Below are positions 20,271-33,314 of a stretch of 64,000 nt of DNA, piece by piece. The notes beneath the pieces were generated by a model that worked only from the letters and a program-made list of their open reading frames with translations, searched no databases and was not told the origin of the DNA. The translations under genes and the position numbers were made by a program. The number at the start of each line of letters is the position of its first letter. Positions within the stretch are counted from its first letter, which is position 1. Origin of the DNA: Micropterix aruncella (taxonomy: Eukaryota > Arthropoda > Insecta > Lepidoptera > Micropterigidae); assembly GCA_944548615.1 (NCBI GenBank), contig OX155980.1, positions 61,200,965 through 61,264,964 on the forward strand. The letters run 5' to 3'.

Positions 20271-21608
20271 ATCAAACGTTTGTACAACTTTTATTTAACA
20301 GTCAGATTCTTCAAATTATTATATATTTTTTAAACTTTTGTTTTTTTTAATGTCTGTTAAAAGTTGCATACCTGCTAGTGTTAATTTACAACCTCAATAA
20401 TGTCGGTTAATTTTTAACTCACCTGTATATACGTATAAATGTACAACCTCCTATTAGTAGAGGTCGTTATTACAAGCTTTTTGCATGATACTAGTTTATC
20501 TTATTTATTTTAAATATAAATAATATAAAATCTTATGATGATACCTGAATAAAATAGTTTAAGGTAGTCATTTATTATAAGAATTTGATCATATAAACAG
20601 TCAAAATAATTTAAAAAATCACTAATAATACTACGAAAAAAATATCAAAAATTTACAAAAATAATCAAAAAATAAATGTAATCAATAGGTAGCTTGTAAT
20701 CAATAGCCATACAATCGATTATTATTATAGTGCATATAAGAATTGATAGGTTAGGTAATAAGGTTGTTTATGTGAATTTACTTTTATGCAAGAAGTCAGA
20801 TACTAATTGATATTAGAGTAGTTTATTTAATTCAGTTGAAAATATAAACAATAAAAATGATGCTATATTTTTATGTAAGACAACTAATAGTTTAAATAAT
20901 ATGGACATTGCCAAGTTTAGATAATATGGACAATGCAAAGAGCGGTATATCCACATATTGGATACGATAAAATGAAAGAAATATAGGAGATATTTTTTAA
21001 TCTTGAAAATGAACGCTGCTAAGGACTTAGTCCATTTCACAGGGCCGCAGATGCGTAAGATGCAGAAACTACTACACTCAAATGATTTATCCCAGCCAAG
21101 TATTTATCAAAGCCAAGTGATCATTGCGGTTATTTTAAAAATTTATAACGCTCCTTATTTAAAATCTTATTTCTTAAGGAAGAGTTATCGTAATGATTTG
21201 TTGATTTTTATTTAATAATTTTTACTTCCCATAGGTTTACTGCATTTTAAACATTTTATAAGTGTAGGTACGTATATAAATCTTTCTGCGGATATAGAAA
21301 TCTACGTATAGAAATCTTTCTGCGGATATTTCATATTATTTTATGTGTATTTTAGAGAGGTGTAAAACGCTGCAACGGTTGTAAGCCCTTTAATTGCCTT
21401 ACCTTTAAAAATAAATATGTAAAAAATCCTTTTTACTAGATTTCTCAATAACAATACTTTCTCAATACCAATACTTTACAATAATAGTACTTAACAATTC
21501 TCATAACAATAAATTAGTCAATAACAAGACCCATTTATGACCATTTTTTGTATACTTTGCAAGTTCGGGTGATAATATAGCGGACGTATCACGTACTTTC
21601 GTATGACG
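20271..21608. other. No gene seen; AT-rich
   Basis: AT-rich DNA with short tandem duplications (tctacgtatagaaatctttctg at about 21280-21325; caataccaatacttt at 21450-21480). No supported frame or repeat family. Confidence 0.35.
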
Positions 21609-21804
21609 GGTGTAATACGTTCAATCTGGCATCAGTTTATTCCGTGACCTTGGTCAGACTGACAGGAAACTGATCGCTTATCACGTTGACTGATGGACTG
21701 AACCAATGGTTTTTTATACATTTTAAACATTTCCATCAGTCCATCAGTCAGTTCATGGATCAAGGTCGCGGACTGAACTGATGCCAGATTGAACGTGAAA
21801 CACC
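21609..21804. mobile_element. 196-bp MITE with inverted repeats
   Basis: ggtgtaatacgttcaatctg with gcatcagtttattccgtgac on the left pairs with gaactgatgccagattgaac and gtgaaacacc on the right. Arms are about 45 bp, and the inner ccatcagtccatcagtcag resembles gactgatggactgaacc on the opposite strand. No protein encoded. Confidence 0.8.
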
Positions 21805-21829
21805 AGTGTAGGGCGTAGGGTGGTTAACA

Positions 21830-21970
21830 TTAGACTAATCAGCCCAAATAATTCAAGTATCGGTAAAGAGCTATTCCTCAAAATGTCCTGCCGAACATAC
21901 CAAAAGTCCTCGGGGGTGGGGGGTGAGCCGAGGGGTAGAGGGTTTTCAAAAATAATCAACCAGGACGTCA
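21830..21970 (-). repeat. Dispersed repeat RepA, copy 3, inverted
   Basis: Read on the minus strand it gives the same order as copy 1: C-rich run, gaggacttttggtatgttc, gaggaatagctctttaccga, gaattatttgggctgat. Confidence 0.6.
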
Positions 21971-23278
21971 TGTATTGTATCCTTCATTAAAGATAATTAC
22001 TAGCTGTAGTGGCCATTGTTTGCGGGTTGCGTAAATTACAAAAACCGTTTAATCCAGATGGGATAAAGACTGTGGATTTGTGTAAATAATATACGAGAAC
22101 AAATGGACTTGTCGGAAGAATATACGAGACCACACAGCTAATTATTATCATATATGTCCGATGAGTAACCGATTATCGCCCGCTTCCTTTTTAATATCAC
22201 CACAAAATGACTAATTAGGCAGACCGAACGAACGCACTTGTTCCTCCAATTTAGAACTCAATAAAATGTCTAACAATGAACAATGCCTAACAATGAATAT
22301 TGTCTAATAGTGAACAATGTTTGACAATAAGTAAAAATTGAATAACAACCCGCATGTCATGTTTAGTGGGGTGAAAAACCAAGGATCGATTCTATCATCG
22401 TTTACGTGTTAGCACATAGTTTGATATAGGAGCTATCAACTTGAACTATCAACTATCAACAAGTAATACAACTTTTTATTTATTAAAACAAATCGGCGAG
22501 ATTATTTAGCCGAAGCAATATCTTACAGCTCAACTTAACCTAATGGGGAAACATGTTTTGCGGTAAAAATAAAATAACACTCTTATTAAACACTTAAAAA
22601 GGCAGCTCATATCAAATGTATCTAACATTAAAATCCAGCAGAAAATGAACCATCATAAGTACAAAAAAATAAAAAAAGCAATAAACATATAATGACAAAG
22701 AGACAGGGGAGGGGAGGAGACGCAAAAAAATGAGCGCGTGTTGAAGTGTTCGTTGAGACAGCATTTAAAGCAAATATAAACTCGGTGCTGTTCTTACATG
22801 TGTGGGTAAAACATTGCAGAGACGGGATCAATGTACGAAGAAAGAGTGCGAAGATCACCACTGTGACCAGTGATCGAGAACTACTGCTCTCGATCCCTGG
22901 TTGTCCAACCTACTGGTTGTCTTCTGATCTCAGTGGGCGGCCGTCAGCTGAAAGAGCATTTAACCTGCTTATGTGATAGCTCGGAGCGGCCATCTCCAAG
23001 ATTCTGTAAAACAAACTAAGGACTCTCGTATCTCTCCTTTCTCTGGTCGTCAACCAGTAAAGTCTCCTTCTGTACTCCGTAATATTACACTACGATGTGT
23101 TGCCCATTTAGCTTATTCGCCTGATGTAGTTTATTTTATGACCGTTATACGTCAAAAATTCGAGACGAATGACGGTGTTAGGGGCTCTCTAGACGATCAA
23201 GCATGCTTGACGAACTTCGCGTCCCGGGCAGGGAGGAGATAGTAAATCGCAGGAAATATGCAAATATTTTTTTTTGTA
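21971..23278. other. No gene recognised
   Basis: Short tandem wording (gtctaacaatgaacaatgcc type) at 22265-22335. A GC-richer stretch at 22700-23245 has short open frames on the plus strand without motifs or splice sites that I trust. Confidence 0.3.
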
Positions 23279-23405
23279 ATATTTACCAAAAATGCCTAAT
23301 TTTGTAGTTTATACCAGGGAGTCGCGTTAATTAGACGTAATTGATTGATGAATGACGTGACTCCCTGGTATAAAACTACAAAATTAGGCATTTTTCGTAA
23401 ATATA
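23279..23405. mobile_element. Palindromic element with about 45-bp arms
   Basis: atatttaccaaaaatgccta (from 23279) and attttgtagtttataccagg, gagtcgcg on the left pair with cgtgactccctggtataaaa, ctacaaaattaggcattttt and cgtaaatat on the right. The 30-bp loop is unique. Arms differ by only a few bases, implying a young hairpin element. Confidence 0.75.
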
Positions 23406-24060
23406 TAGGGCGCAGGCGGGAAGAAACGTATCTGCGCTCCGTCTTTTCTGTATGTTTTGCGTACCGTCTTTTCTATTTATTTTGTATGATGAAAGTTCTT
23501 TAAACAGACTTAGCGTCCGCGACGTGTCCGAGTCTTACGTCCGTTGTGTGTGGCTTGCGTCCAAACGTCGGTCAACGTCTAGAGCGGGCATTACAAACCT
23601 CACGAATTAATTATACTACTCTGAACATTTCCATAATTGCGACTAATTAGAAAATAATTCCTAACTATACCAGCAATAATAATTATTAATTCTATTTTGA
23701 ATCGGTTGCTGTGGTTTATTTGGCTGTTTGATAATAACTTTTATTTATATAAGCTATCGTAAATAAATGACATTGTTAGGTCACCGCCTTGTATTATTTT
23801 TAATTTGAAAATATACCTGCGTATGGCCTCATTGATGTATGATAAGCTTATCAAAAACATGTTCTAGGTGTACGCAATAACACTCATGTTAAAAATATAC
23901 GCTTTTATATACGACTTTAAATTAGGTCGAAACTCGCCTGCTGTCGATGGCTATTCTCACTGCCAATATGGGATTTCGATACGACGGATACTAAGAGTAT
24001 AAAACTGCAAAAAAACATTGTAGTATTTAATTATTAAAGCATCTTTCTTTCTTTCTTTCT
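23406..24060. other. No gene seen; ends in a (tttc)n microsatellite
   Basis: The (tttc)n tract lies at 24044-24065. The rest is AT-rich, with gtcttttct-type repeats near 23440-23475. Confidence 0.4.
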
Positions 24061-24319
24061 TTCTCTTTATTTGAAAAAACAACAGATTTACATCAGTCTT
24101 ACGTACTAGAGATAATATTACATTAAGTTATTTGATATAAATCTAAAAACGTTTTCTACTTATTGATAATTTACCTATTTTGTTATACTCTTCTAATACC
24201 TTAAATATTTTATTTTAATTTCAGTTTGGTGTTTTTTTTTTTTTTTTTTTTTGTCATTTTTTTTTTGCAGAGGCGAGTTGCTTGAATTGTGATTTACTAA
24301 GAAGCATACCATCAAAGCA

Positions 24320-24500
24320 ATTAACAATTTTCACATATGAGTGCATTATACATTATCTTATTTGAATTACCCGGAAACTCCCTCAACATCACGATGGTTG
24401 ACTGTAAGAGAATGTCGTAGATCGATAAGTCTGACGTTGTGCAAAATTGTAATGTACATATGTTCAATAAAAAAACTATTATTATTATTATATTATTAAA
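24320..24500 (+). mobile_element. 3' end of a CR1/Jockey-like LINE, copy 1
   Basis: Contains ggttgactgtaagagaatgt, a cgataagtc word and an aaaattgtaatgtac segment, followed by an (att)n tail at 24478-24500. The same 3' UTR landmark (ggttgactg..aagat, gcaataagtccgccattgt) occurs at 25175-25245, 35815-35860, 43345-43405 and 56094-56120. These are independent 3'-anchored copies. Confidence 0.6.
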
Positions 24501-24539
24501 CATGCCATCTCTGGTAAATTATATTACGTGTGTTTCATA

Positions 24540-25265
24540 GGTATTTTAGTCATAATATGACGTGGACCTTTCCCTCATCTCTTTCGCCGCGTTCAAACAT
24601 TCGCCGATCAAGTCGAATGTTCGTACACGGGACCGGAGAAATTTGCATATCCTTTCACTTCTGTATAATGTCCTACACAATCCTACATCTCCCTCCTACC
24701 TCAACGAGGCTTTTACCGGGTTAGAAAGTCATGGTCTCCCACTTCGTTTAAGTCAGAATAATATCCTACGTATCCCAAAACACAATACCACTTTTTTTCC
24801 TACTCCTTCTCCGTACATGCAGCTCGACTGTGGAATCAGCTTCCTTCAACTATTAGAGGCGCTAGCTCGCTGTTCACCTTTGAGCAATCATTGAAAAAGC
24901 ACTTCCTTTCACAATAAATATGAACCATAAAGTCTAACCTTTCCGTTATCCGCTCCCTTTACTTTCCTAATTTTGGCAGTTTATTTATTTACTTATTTAT
25001 TTATTTATTTGTTAATATATCAAAATATGTATGTATATATATATGTAATATGTCCAACTCTAAAATTTATTTATATATTTACTTTTTACTTTAGATACAC
25101 ACACAATGTATATTATATGCTATAATTTAAAATTTAATTTTAAGCTATATTTTTTTTGCCTACTCTTCTTTTCACATCAGCATGTTGGTTGACTGGAAGA
25201 TATTATAATGTAGCAATAAGTCCGCCATTGTACCTAATTTTTATTGTGTAATAAAGAGATTTTCA
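24540..25265 (+). mobile_element. CR1/Jockey-like LINE, ORF2 C-terminus plus 3' UTR
   Basis: Plus-strand codons give LLYNVLHNPTSPSYLNEA, then a leucine-rich stretch RIPKHNTTFFPTPSPYMQLD, then after a frameshift RLWNQLPSTIRGASSLFTFE and QSLKKHFLS with a stop near 24915. This is the usual C-terminal end of CR1/Jockey-group reverse transcriptase proteins (fLykllhg...SP.Ll, ...RlWN.LP..ir....lf.FK..Lk..l). It is followed by a 3' UTR with gttggttgactggaagatat and caataagtccgccattgt, and an attc microsatellite tail at 25268-25311. The catalytic domains are missing and the frame is broken, so it is a 5'-truncated dead copy. Confidence 0.75.
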
Positions 25266-25267
25266 TT

Positions 25268-25311
25268 CCTTTTCATTCATTCATACATTCATTCATTCAT
25301 TCATTCATTCA
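25268..25311 (+). repeat. (attc)n microsatellite tail
   Basis: Tandem attc units immediately after the LINE 3' UTR; CR1-type elements characteristically end in short tandem words rather than poly-A. Confidence 0.8.
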
Positions 25312-25417
25312 ATGTTCCCCGACGAGTCTGCGAAAACGCTTTTTTTTGTAGATATTTCTCATCGTGAACTAAGCTTCGCATAGTTTCGCGGCCATAAGTC
25401 GGAATTACATATAATAT

Positions 25418-25892
25418 TATTGAATATATAGCGTATTAGATTGCTCAATACAGTACTACGATTTGGCAGCTAGTATTTTACTACTGTAGATGGCACTCAT
25501 AGTTCAAAAAATTGATTAATATTCTCTTAAGTTCAATATATTAGTATGACTGCGCGCTTAAAATTGCACTACAAACACGCCTGTACAGTATTCTATTTCG
25601 AATTAAAATAATATTATAAAAACAAACGATTGTTTACATCTTAGCTTTTATTTTAATATTATTTATACATAGTGTCATTTTATGAATTTGGTATACAGGA
25701 TTCAATACGTAATAATTACGCACTGATGTTCAGATAGACTGATAGACGGCATTCTATCTCTCCTAGTTATTTATGTGATGTAATCAGGATATAATGCTAT
25801 AGACGACACTAATAATTAAATGTTATTATTGTTATCATTGGTTAAATTATTGGATTTTTATAATCAATCAGTCTTTTATAAAAATTAAACCG
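25418..25892 (+). mobile_element. MITE-1 copy C, left part
   Basis: attgaatatatagcgtatta, gattgctcaatacagtacta, agatggcactcatagttc, the aaacacgcc and ataataattacgcac blocks and the cagtcttttataaaaatta block, in the family order. The right part is displaced to 27248-27387 by a 1.35-kb insertion. Confidence 0.8.
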
Positions 25893-27247
25893 TTGATTAC
25901 CAGTATAAATAAAATACAAACGGAGCTGCCATGGAATTCACCGACCGGAGTCGGGCCCATCATAATACTATTTTTTACACTTATGGGGGGTGAGGGAGCA
26001 GTGGATTCCGGACTAACGACCGGCTGTGGTAGGTTTAGGACAGCTGTCTTGCCGCATGTGAGCGTTCACCTTACCACCCATTCACTCCCCCTTCGAAGCC
26101 ATAGAATTTGAGTTGCGCAAATCGCGGTTTTAGATAATTTTCCTAGGAAAGAGTTGATTATTTTTCGGGAAAGACCAAGCTCTTTAAAGAGGTGAAATAG
26201 AGATTTAGCTAGCAGGCCACGAGCCCCAACTTCCACCGCGTGAAGGTGAACAGTGAAGTCGTTCCGGGTTACGGCATTTGCGAGATCATGGTATATATTT
26301 AATTTGTACTCGTGGTCTTTCGGGATATTTGATTCCCATGGAACAGTTAATTCTACAATAAGGGCCACCTTCCGAGATAGAGAGTAAACAGTTATATCTG
26401 GACGGAGGGCTGTGCTTCCGAGATTTTCAGGGAATTTATACTGCTTAGACCGAATCGACCTTCATATCTAAATCTGAAGCTTTCTCAATTATTGAGAAAG
26501 GTTTTGTACTTAAATGTTTTTTGCCTTTAGAGCTATCTCGTACAAACTTTATTGGGGGTGGGAGGATACTGTCAAACCCTTGTTGGAACGAGCCACTGAG
26601 AGGCTAATTACCTCGCGAATAATAGCGAGAACTTTGTCATGGCGGTAAGTGTACCGTCCTCGATCTAAGGCCACCTTGCTTCCAGCTAGAATATATCTAG
26701 CTGGGCAAGGGGTATTGCTACAAAGGGGAAATGAACTATCCTCGGCATAGCTCTAACTACTGGGGTGGGGGGGGGGCTGGGAGTGTATGCTGAAAGGCAT
26801 TAAAAAAAAAATCAGCATCTCTGGCGTCCGATCATAGGGTATTACCTTCCAGTGCATTGGAGACGGAATGCAAAAGTCCCCAATTGTCGTCCAATCATTC
26901 GGGCATTGAAGGCCAATAGCATGAGCCATACTGTTGCTGTCGTAATCTCCCCGCTAGAGAGACTTCTTCAAGTCCACATCGCTCATGGTTGTACTGCCAT
27001 ACCACAGACCGTGCTTAGATATTGCCGGATCTTTAGAATCGCACAGAATCGAATCTTTGGTTATTCTGGAGTTGGCGTAGAGCAGAGGGCAGTTTTAGTG
27101 CTAGCCCAAAATTTTGTTTGGACCTGAAGAGATTCGAGGGGTCAGCTGTTTTGGCTAAGGACAACCATGATTTTAAACTAGCTGTCTCCAGCGCATCTAG
27201 ACTGAACAGTTGGGTTTTGGTAAAATCGTAAATAAGAAAGGGCAATG
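25893..27247 (-). mobile_element. Retroelement fragment with zinc finger and PD-(D/E)XK endonuclease region, inserted in MITE-1 copy C
   Basis: The minus strand encodes, in order, a segment with ARYILAGSKVALDRGRYTYR and HDKVLAIIREVI (about 26690-26610), then STALRPDITVYSLSRKVALI and VELTVPWESNIP (about 26410-26325), then LNIYHDLANAV and LHAVEVGARGLLAKSL, ending near 26066. RPD...(V)ELTVPWE...K..(K)Y.dL has the spacing of a PD-(D/E)XK restriction-like nuclease, as at the C-terminus of R2/R4/CRE-type non-LTR elements. The C..C..H..C..ALgqGRYtwRHd block before it is the zinc-finger region. Related open frames are widespread in invertebrates and fishes. Several frameshifts and stops are present. 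The exact clade is an inference. Confidence 0.6.
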
Positions 27248-27387
27248 ATTATACATAGATGGCCGAATAAATTACTATTGGTTTGGCCGTCAATGCTATC
27301 AGCGCCATCTGCATGCATTTCGCCGGGGCTGAAGGGTTGTCAAAACGTTTTGTGGAGTTGAGTTATCTAATACCATATATAATCAAT
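27248..27387 (+). mobile_element. MITE-1 copy C, right part
   Basis: catagatggccgaataaatt, ttggccgtc, cgccatctgcatgcatttcg, ggctgaagggttgtcaaaac and the terminal gagttatctaataccatata / taatcaata, matching the family's right end. Confidence 0.8.
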
Positions 27388-27507
27388 AAAGGAATGGAGT
27401 GTATACATTACTTTTAACGGCAATATTCGCCTCTTTGTCCGATTGGCTAAACCACAGACAGAGGTAATAGAATAGAGTCCGGGAGTGCGAAGGTGGACTG
27501 TTAGTGG

Positions 27508-27739
27508 ATGCGTTCACCGAATAGAAAGAGATAGCTGCATATGAGACCCCCCTCTATCCTTGTCTAGTTGCGCATGTGCGTTTATCCGTACCATAGAAGA
27601 ATTATGGCGTCGAATCGTTGCCATGGTGTTATATAATCGTTGCCATAGTGATATATGGAAATGTGTCCGTGCATGCGCGACTAAACAAGGATAGAGGGAG
27701 TACTATATACTACTGTCTCTTTTTATTCGGCTGACGCAT
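27508..27739. mobile_element. 232-bp MITE with about 75-bp inverted repeats
   Basis: atgcgttcaccgaatagaaa and gagacccccctctatccttg, ctagttgcgcatg on the left pair with catgcgcgactaaacaagga, tagagggag and tctctttttattcggctgac gcat on the right. The middle carries a duplicated tcgttgccatggtg / tcgttgccatagtg word. No protein. Confidence 0.75.
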
Positions 27740-28094
27740 TCTCAGGCTGGTCGCGCGATCTAGTACTTATATGTAGTACAATGGTCTAAACACCGTATTA
27801 CTCGTAGACTAATGCTAAAAGCATAAAGAAAACATCTTAGGTCCTTATTCAGTCGGTCTCTACTTCCCAGTATACTGTGTGTCTCGAATGTTCCGTTAAC
27901 GTAAAAGCGACAGGAAACTGCGCCGCGTTTATAATAGGACCAGCGTGCAGCAAGGACCTTGCGGATAAAAAACCTTCCGCGAACGTCCTCTAACTGAGTT
28001 GCGTTGGCATTGGCATAGTCCACTACCTACCATTTTCATAAATATAACACAAGCCATGGGAACTAGAACTATCGCCAAAAGTCTAAACACCTGC
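27740..28094. other. Unassigned GC-richer sequence
   Basis: A minus-strand frame of 87 codons (27760-28023) stays open and reads without low-complexity bias, but I recognise no motif and see no splice sites, so it is not called as a gene. Confidence 0.25.
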
Positions 28095-28626
28095 CTCGGG
28101 ATTCTGAACTGGCGATACGATACGTAGTCGCGACACGGATTTAAATTCCATATCGTCCCCGATACGACGACTTGACTAATTCTGTTTCAGAATCGTCAGC
28201 TAATCTTGGAACTCGATACTTCCCACGCGATTCCCACCCTGATATCGTGTTCTGACTGGCCGGGGTCAGCCGTTTAGCAAAGAGCGGCGTATGCTCAATT
28301 CGGTACAGGCTTTGAGCGTGCTTAGTGCTTGGAGCTAAGGGCATTTCCGATCGCGTCCTTTATTTATTAAATCGAATGTCCTTATTTCTCGGCGCTATAT
28401 TCAAATTTTAATCGTCTTGGGTGGGAATAGTCGGTAATTATTGCTGAATGGGGATTTATACTGCCATTTCCTAGAGCAACGACATGCAGACGACACCTAA
28501 TGTGCTGTCGTCTGTCTTAACCTTAGGTACTTCTGACGATTGAAGGACTGTTAAATCGCTTCCAGAATAGCTAATATCGTCGAGTGACGACAATCGTTTA
28601 TCGTATCGTTGCTTCAGAATCCAGGG
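28095..28626. mobile_element. Possible DNA element with imperfect inverted ends
   Basis: gggattctgaactggcgata with cgatacgtag at 28097 pairs imperfectly with ttatcgtatcgttgcttcag and aatcc ending near 28622. An internal microhairpin cagacgacacc / gtcgtctg lies at 28490-28518. The arms are short and mismatched. Confidence 0.35.
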
Positions 28627-29844
28627 GCTGATATCAAATCAAATAATATTAAACTAACGTGGATCATCAAATATGAAACACGAACACTAATAATTAAAAT
28701 CTTCTTCCGCATGGGTTATTGATAGCTTAAATTATTATTATTTTAATTTATTTTTCATAAAAATGCAATAATTCGCAATTCCACAATGTGCCGGTGCTAG
28801 CATATATATCTACAAATTAGTTTGGAAATAACATAGTTTGAGGATAACATTGTTTTAAATTAATCTAATTAAAAACTGACGGAGATATATTTTCCATTTT
28901 GAAGTTTTTATGCCGACGAACTTTGAAACAGGTACTAGAAGTATAAAAACAATACGAGTATGTGCTCGCGTGGCAAGGCTTGTATCGTTAGCCGGCTTTA
29001 TTATGGCATTGGACTTGGGCCGTCTGCGAGTACGGCAGACCACTTTTCCATGCAACCGCGCCATTGTCGGAAAATCGTACGAATTTCCATCGTTTATTTA
29101 TTTAAGTGGGTTATTTTTGGGCACCAAAATTTTATTCACGGAGAAAATCCGCAATCTGAAATTCTGAAAAAATGAACACACGATAAGGGGTCGATTCACG
29201 GTCAATAGTAGTCGTTATGTCAAAAATAAATGTTGCATGTCTGGTAAAAACATATCAACATTGTTAAATACAGTGTTAAAAAAGCAAAAACAACTGTAAA
29301 AACCTCTCAAAGATTGCATATTCTTTGACTTCACGAATTAACCGCGAAAACTTCTGTACTTCGGTTAAGTTTTTAATTCTCTGAATAAAATAAAACAGAA
29401 ATTTATAACAATATCGAAGGGAGGAATGGAATATAAGGATAAACTAGGGGAGGGGGAGAGGGGGGATTGATACGTTAAGTAATAGTCTCCTAATAGATGT
29501 TTTAAAGTCGATAAGGTTTTATAGTAATATACTCGTATAATATCTTTCTCGACTGACCTGCTATTACTAATCGTGAAAGCACTCTTCGTCAGTTTGCCCA
29601 TTTTTTTCAGAAGTATAAGTAAAATATTTATTTTTGTAAAATGCCAGAAATGCCCTTGGGCTTCAATTGCTCCAACTTGGCAGAAATTGTCCCGTCTATG
29701 CGTGGAAGATTTTTGATATACAAGCAGACATTATATTGCCAAAATGTTGCTAATTATGTTCCATGCCGAAGACCGATTTTAATTTGTTTTACTCTGGTCA
29801 AAACGATATACCATTTTTGTAATAATATTATTTTAGATATAAGC
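28627..29844. other. No gene recognised
   Basis: A GC-richer patch at 28955-29090 has overlapping open frames in two plus-strand registers, without a motif. The part adjoining 29845 (about 29790-29844) resembles the left flank of MITE-1 copy B. Confidence 0.3.
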
Positions 29845-30565
<721 letters not shown>

Positions 30566-30780
30566 AAATTATGTTTATTACTAAATAAATGAAATTATAA
30601 AATAAATGAAAGGGCACTTATCTGGTCTGTGGCGACCAGGAGCGACTCCACGCCTTTTTCTTTTTCTCTTCTTTCAGTGTTATCCTACAGCGACATTATA
30701 TATTATTTTTTATATTATATTATATATATTTATAATTATAACACAACAATTCGAAAGATGAGATCAAAGCTGGAAAATAA

Positions 30781-31594
<814 letters not shown>

Positions 31595-32200
31595 ATATCA
31601 GGGGTACCCAATAAGTCATCAATTATTTTTTAACATAAAACAAATTTTGTAGTAAAACTAATCTATTATATAAGCTCTATCACTATTAGGGACAGTTTGC
31701 CATTTTTCCTGCAAAATTTCAATCCCCTACTTATAAAAATACAGGTTCGTGAAGCAAAATATGGCTCAAGGATTAGGGAAATAATCTTCTAGGGAAATAA
31801 ATGTTTTATTTTATAATGAATGCTCTAGATATCTAAATAAATTATAGTCAGACGGAGCAATATCTGTTGAGTACGATGGGTGCGGTAAAACTTCCCACTG
31901 CAATTCTTTGATTTTTTTCTGAATGAATTTTGCTGTATGCCATTCGCTGCAATTGAGCCGGTCATTGCCATGCTGCAGTATTACATTTTTTACGGACTAA
32001 AGATGCTATCTTTTTCAACAATTCAAATTTTATGTAGTTGCCTTTGTATAGTTGACCAGGTGGACCCAATGCTCCTTGATAATTCTAGTATATCTAATCT
32101 CGTTAGATAGGTCAAAGTCACCAGCAACAAACCTCCTGAACCGACGTTAAACACTTGTGTCGACCTCTAATATATCTCACTAAATATCGCATTTTTTAGT
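31595..32200 (-). pseudogene. Degenerate mariner transposase
   Basis: On the minus strand, starting from the higher coordinates, FRRF..GDFDLSNE (about 32150-32100) corresponds to the mariner WF.RFk.GDFDLeD segment. LQHGNDRLNCSEWHTAKFIQ (about 32005-31930) corresponds to the lhHDNARpH.a..t...i segment. ELQWEVLPHPSYSTDIAPSD (about 31925-31850) corresponds to the ..lgWevLpHPpYSPDLAPSDyhlF segment. GIEILQEKWQTV (about 31725-31685) matches the C-terminal GIekL..RWqkc. In the middle block HDN is HGN, removing the second catalytic aspartate, while the third, SD in APSD, remains. Multiple stops and shifts interrupt the frame. The outer end at 31600 (ggggtacccaataagtcatc) looks like a mariner-type terminal sequence; the other terminus was not found. 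Dead element of about 0.6 kb, half normal length. Confidence 0.75.
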
Positions 32201-33314
32201 TGTTATTAAATCCAGCACGTTGTATTAAATCTAGCACGAAAAGGAAAAAGTATGAAATGACGAAGGATAAAGTGAGAACACCGCCAGTTTATTATTGTTA
32301 AAAATAAACATAATTCTTAGAATATTTAGAACACATACTACTTTACTGAAAACTGTAAAAGAATACTTGTTTCCTCTCCAACGATCGGGTACAGAACTAA
32401 TAATGTAAAGGCAAAAAACTTCTTTCCAAATAATTGATTACTTATGCGGAAGTTTTTCAGCTATGCCGATTTTAAATGGATTTCATTTTAATTTTTTGGG
32501 AAAGTTTGCGAAAATTGTATTATGTATCATATTTAACGGACCATTGATGATTTAGTGGAATCATTAAACGATACCTGTTGGAAAATGTAACCACGTAGGT
32601 TGGATGTAAATACATATATTTAAAAGCATAAAAGGCATTCAACTATTGCGCAATATTTCATAATTATAGTCAAGGTTTACAAGACAACAACGCTTATTAA
32701 TCTAGTCTGCTGTCGGATTACATAAATGGCTGTAAATTAATGCAACGACGAACCGGCCGGCGGCATCTGCAGCATTGGTTTTTCCATACAACGTTCCCAA
32801 TTCATGTTCAAGCAACCGAATTGCATGCGATTTCGATTGCAAAAGAAAGTGTCCGGCCGACCGAGCCACAGTATACCAGACAGTAGCGTCTCTTAAAACA
32901 AAATTGAAAACGAGGCGAGCTACGTCATGAGTCCAAGGGATTGCATTGCATATAGCCGCCACATGTCTACTACTCCGCAAACGCAGATGTTCAAACGTTT
33001 TGAGACATTCGCCGACCTTCACACGCCCTTCGCACCCACCCTATCCCCGCAATCCCCTATCGCTCAAGAGTGCGTCTACTGTTCTCTCGGTATACTGTGA
33101 CAGAGCCGACTAGACCGACCTGGCTGACAGAGAAAGAGCATCTATCGCTTCGCTTTTCGCTCCCCTGACTCAAATAACTATATCAAAACTATTGTAATTA
33201 TTAATCTAGGATATATTCTAACAAATAAAACAATACCTTGATAATATGCCATGCATATATTTTACGAGATTGTTCAGGTAAGAAATATTCCGCAGATACT
33301 CGATACCGGGTAAT
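32201..33314. other. No gene called; GC-richer block at 32700-33170
   Basis: The minus-strand frame at 32702-33022 is open for 106 codons over GC-richer DNA and could be an exon, but it shows no motif and no convincing splice junctions. The adjacent 33030-33170 is pyrimidine-rich. Confidence 0.25.

Noticed and set aside
32702..33022. 106-codon minus-strand frame as a gene
   Set aside because: GC-rich and open, but without motif, splice sites or a sensible start; left as unassigned.
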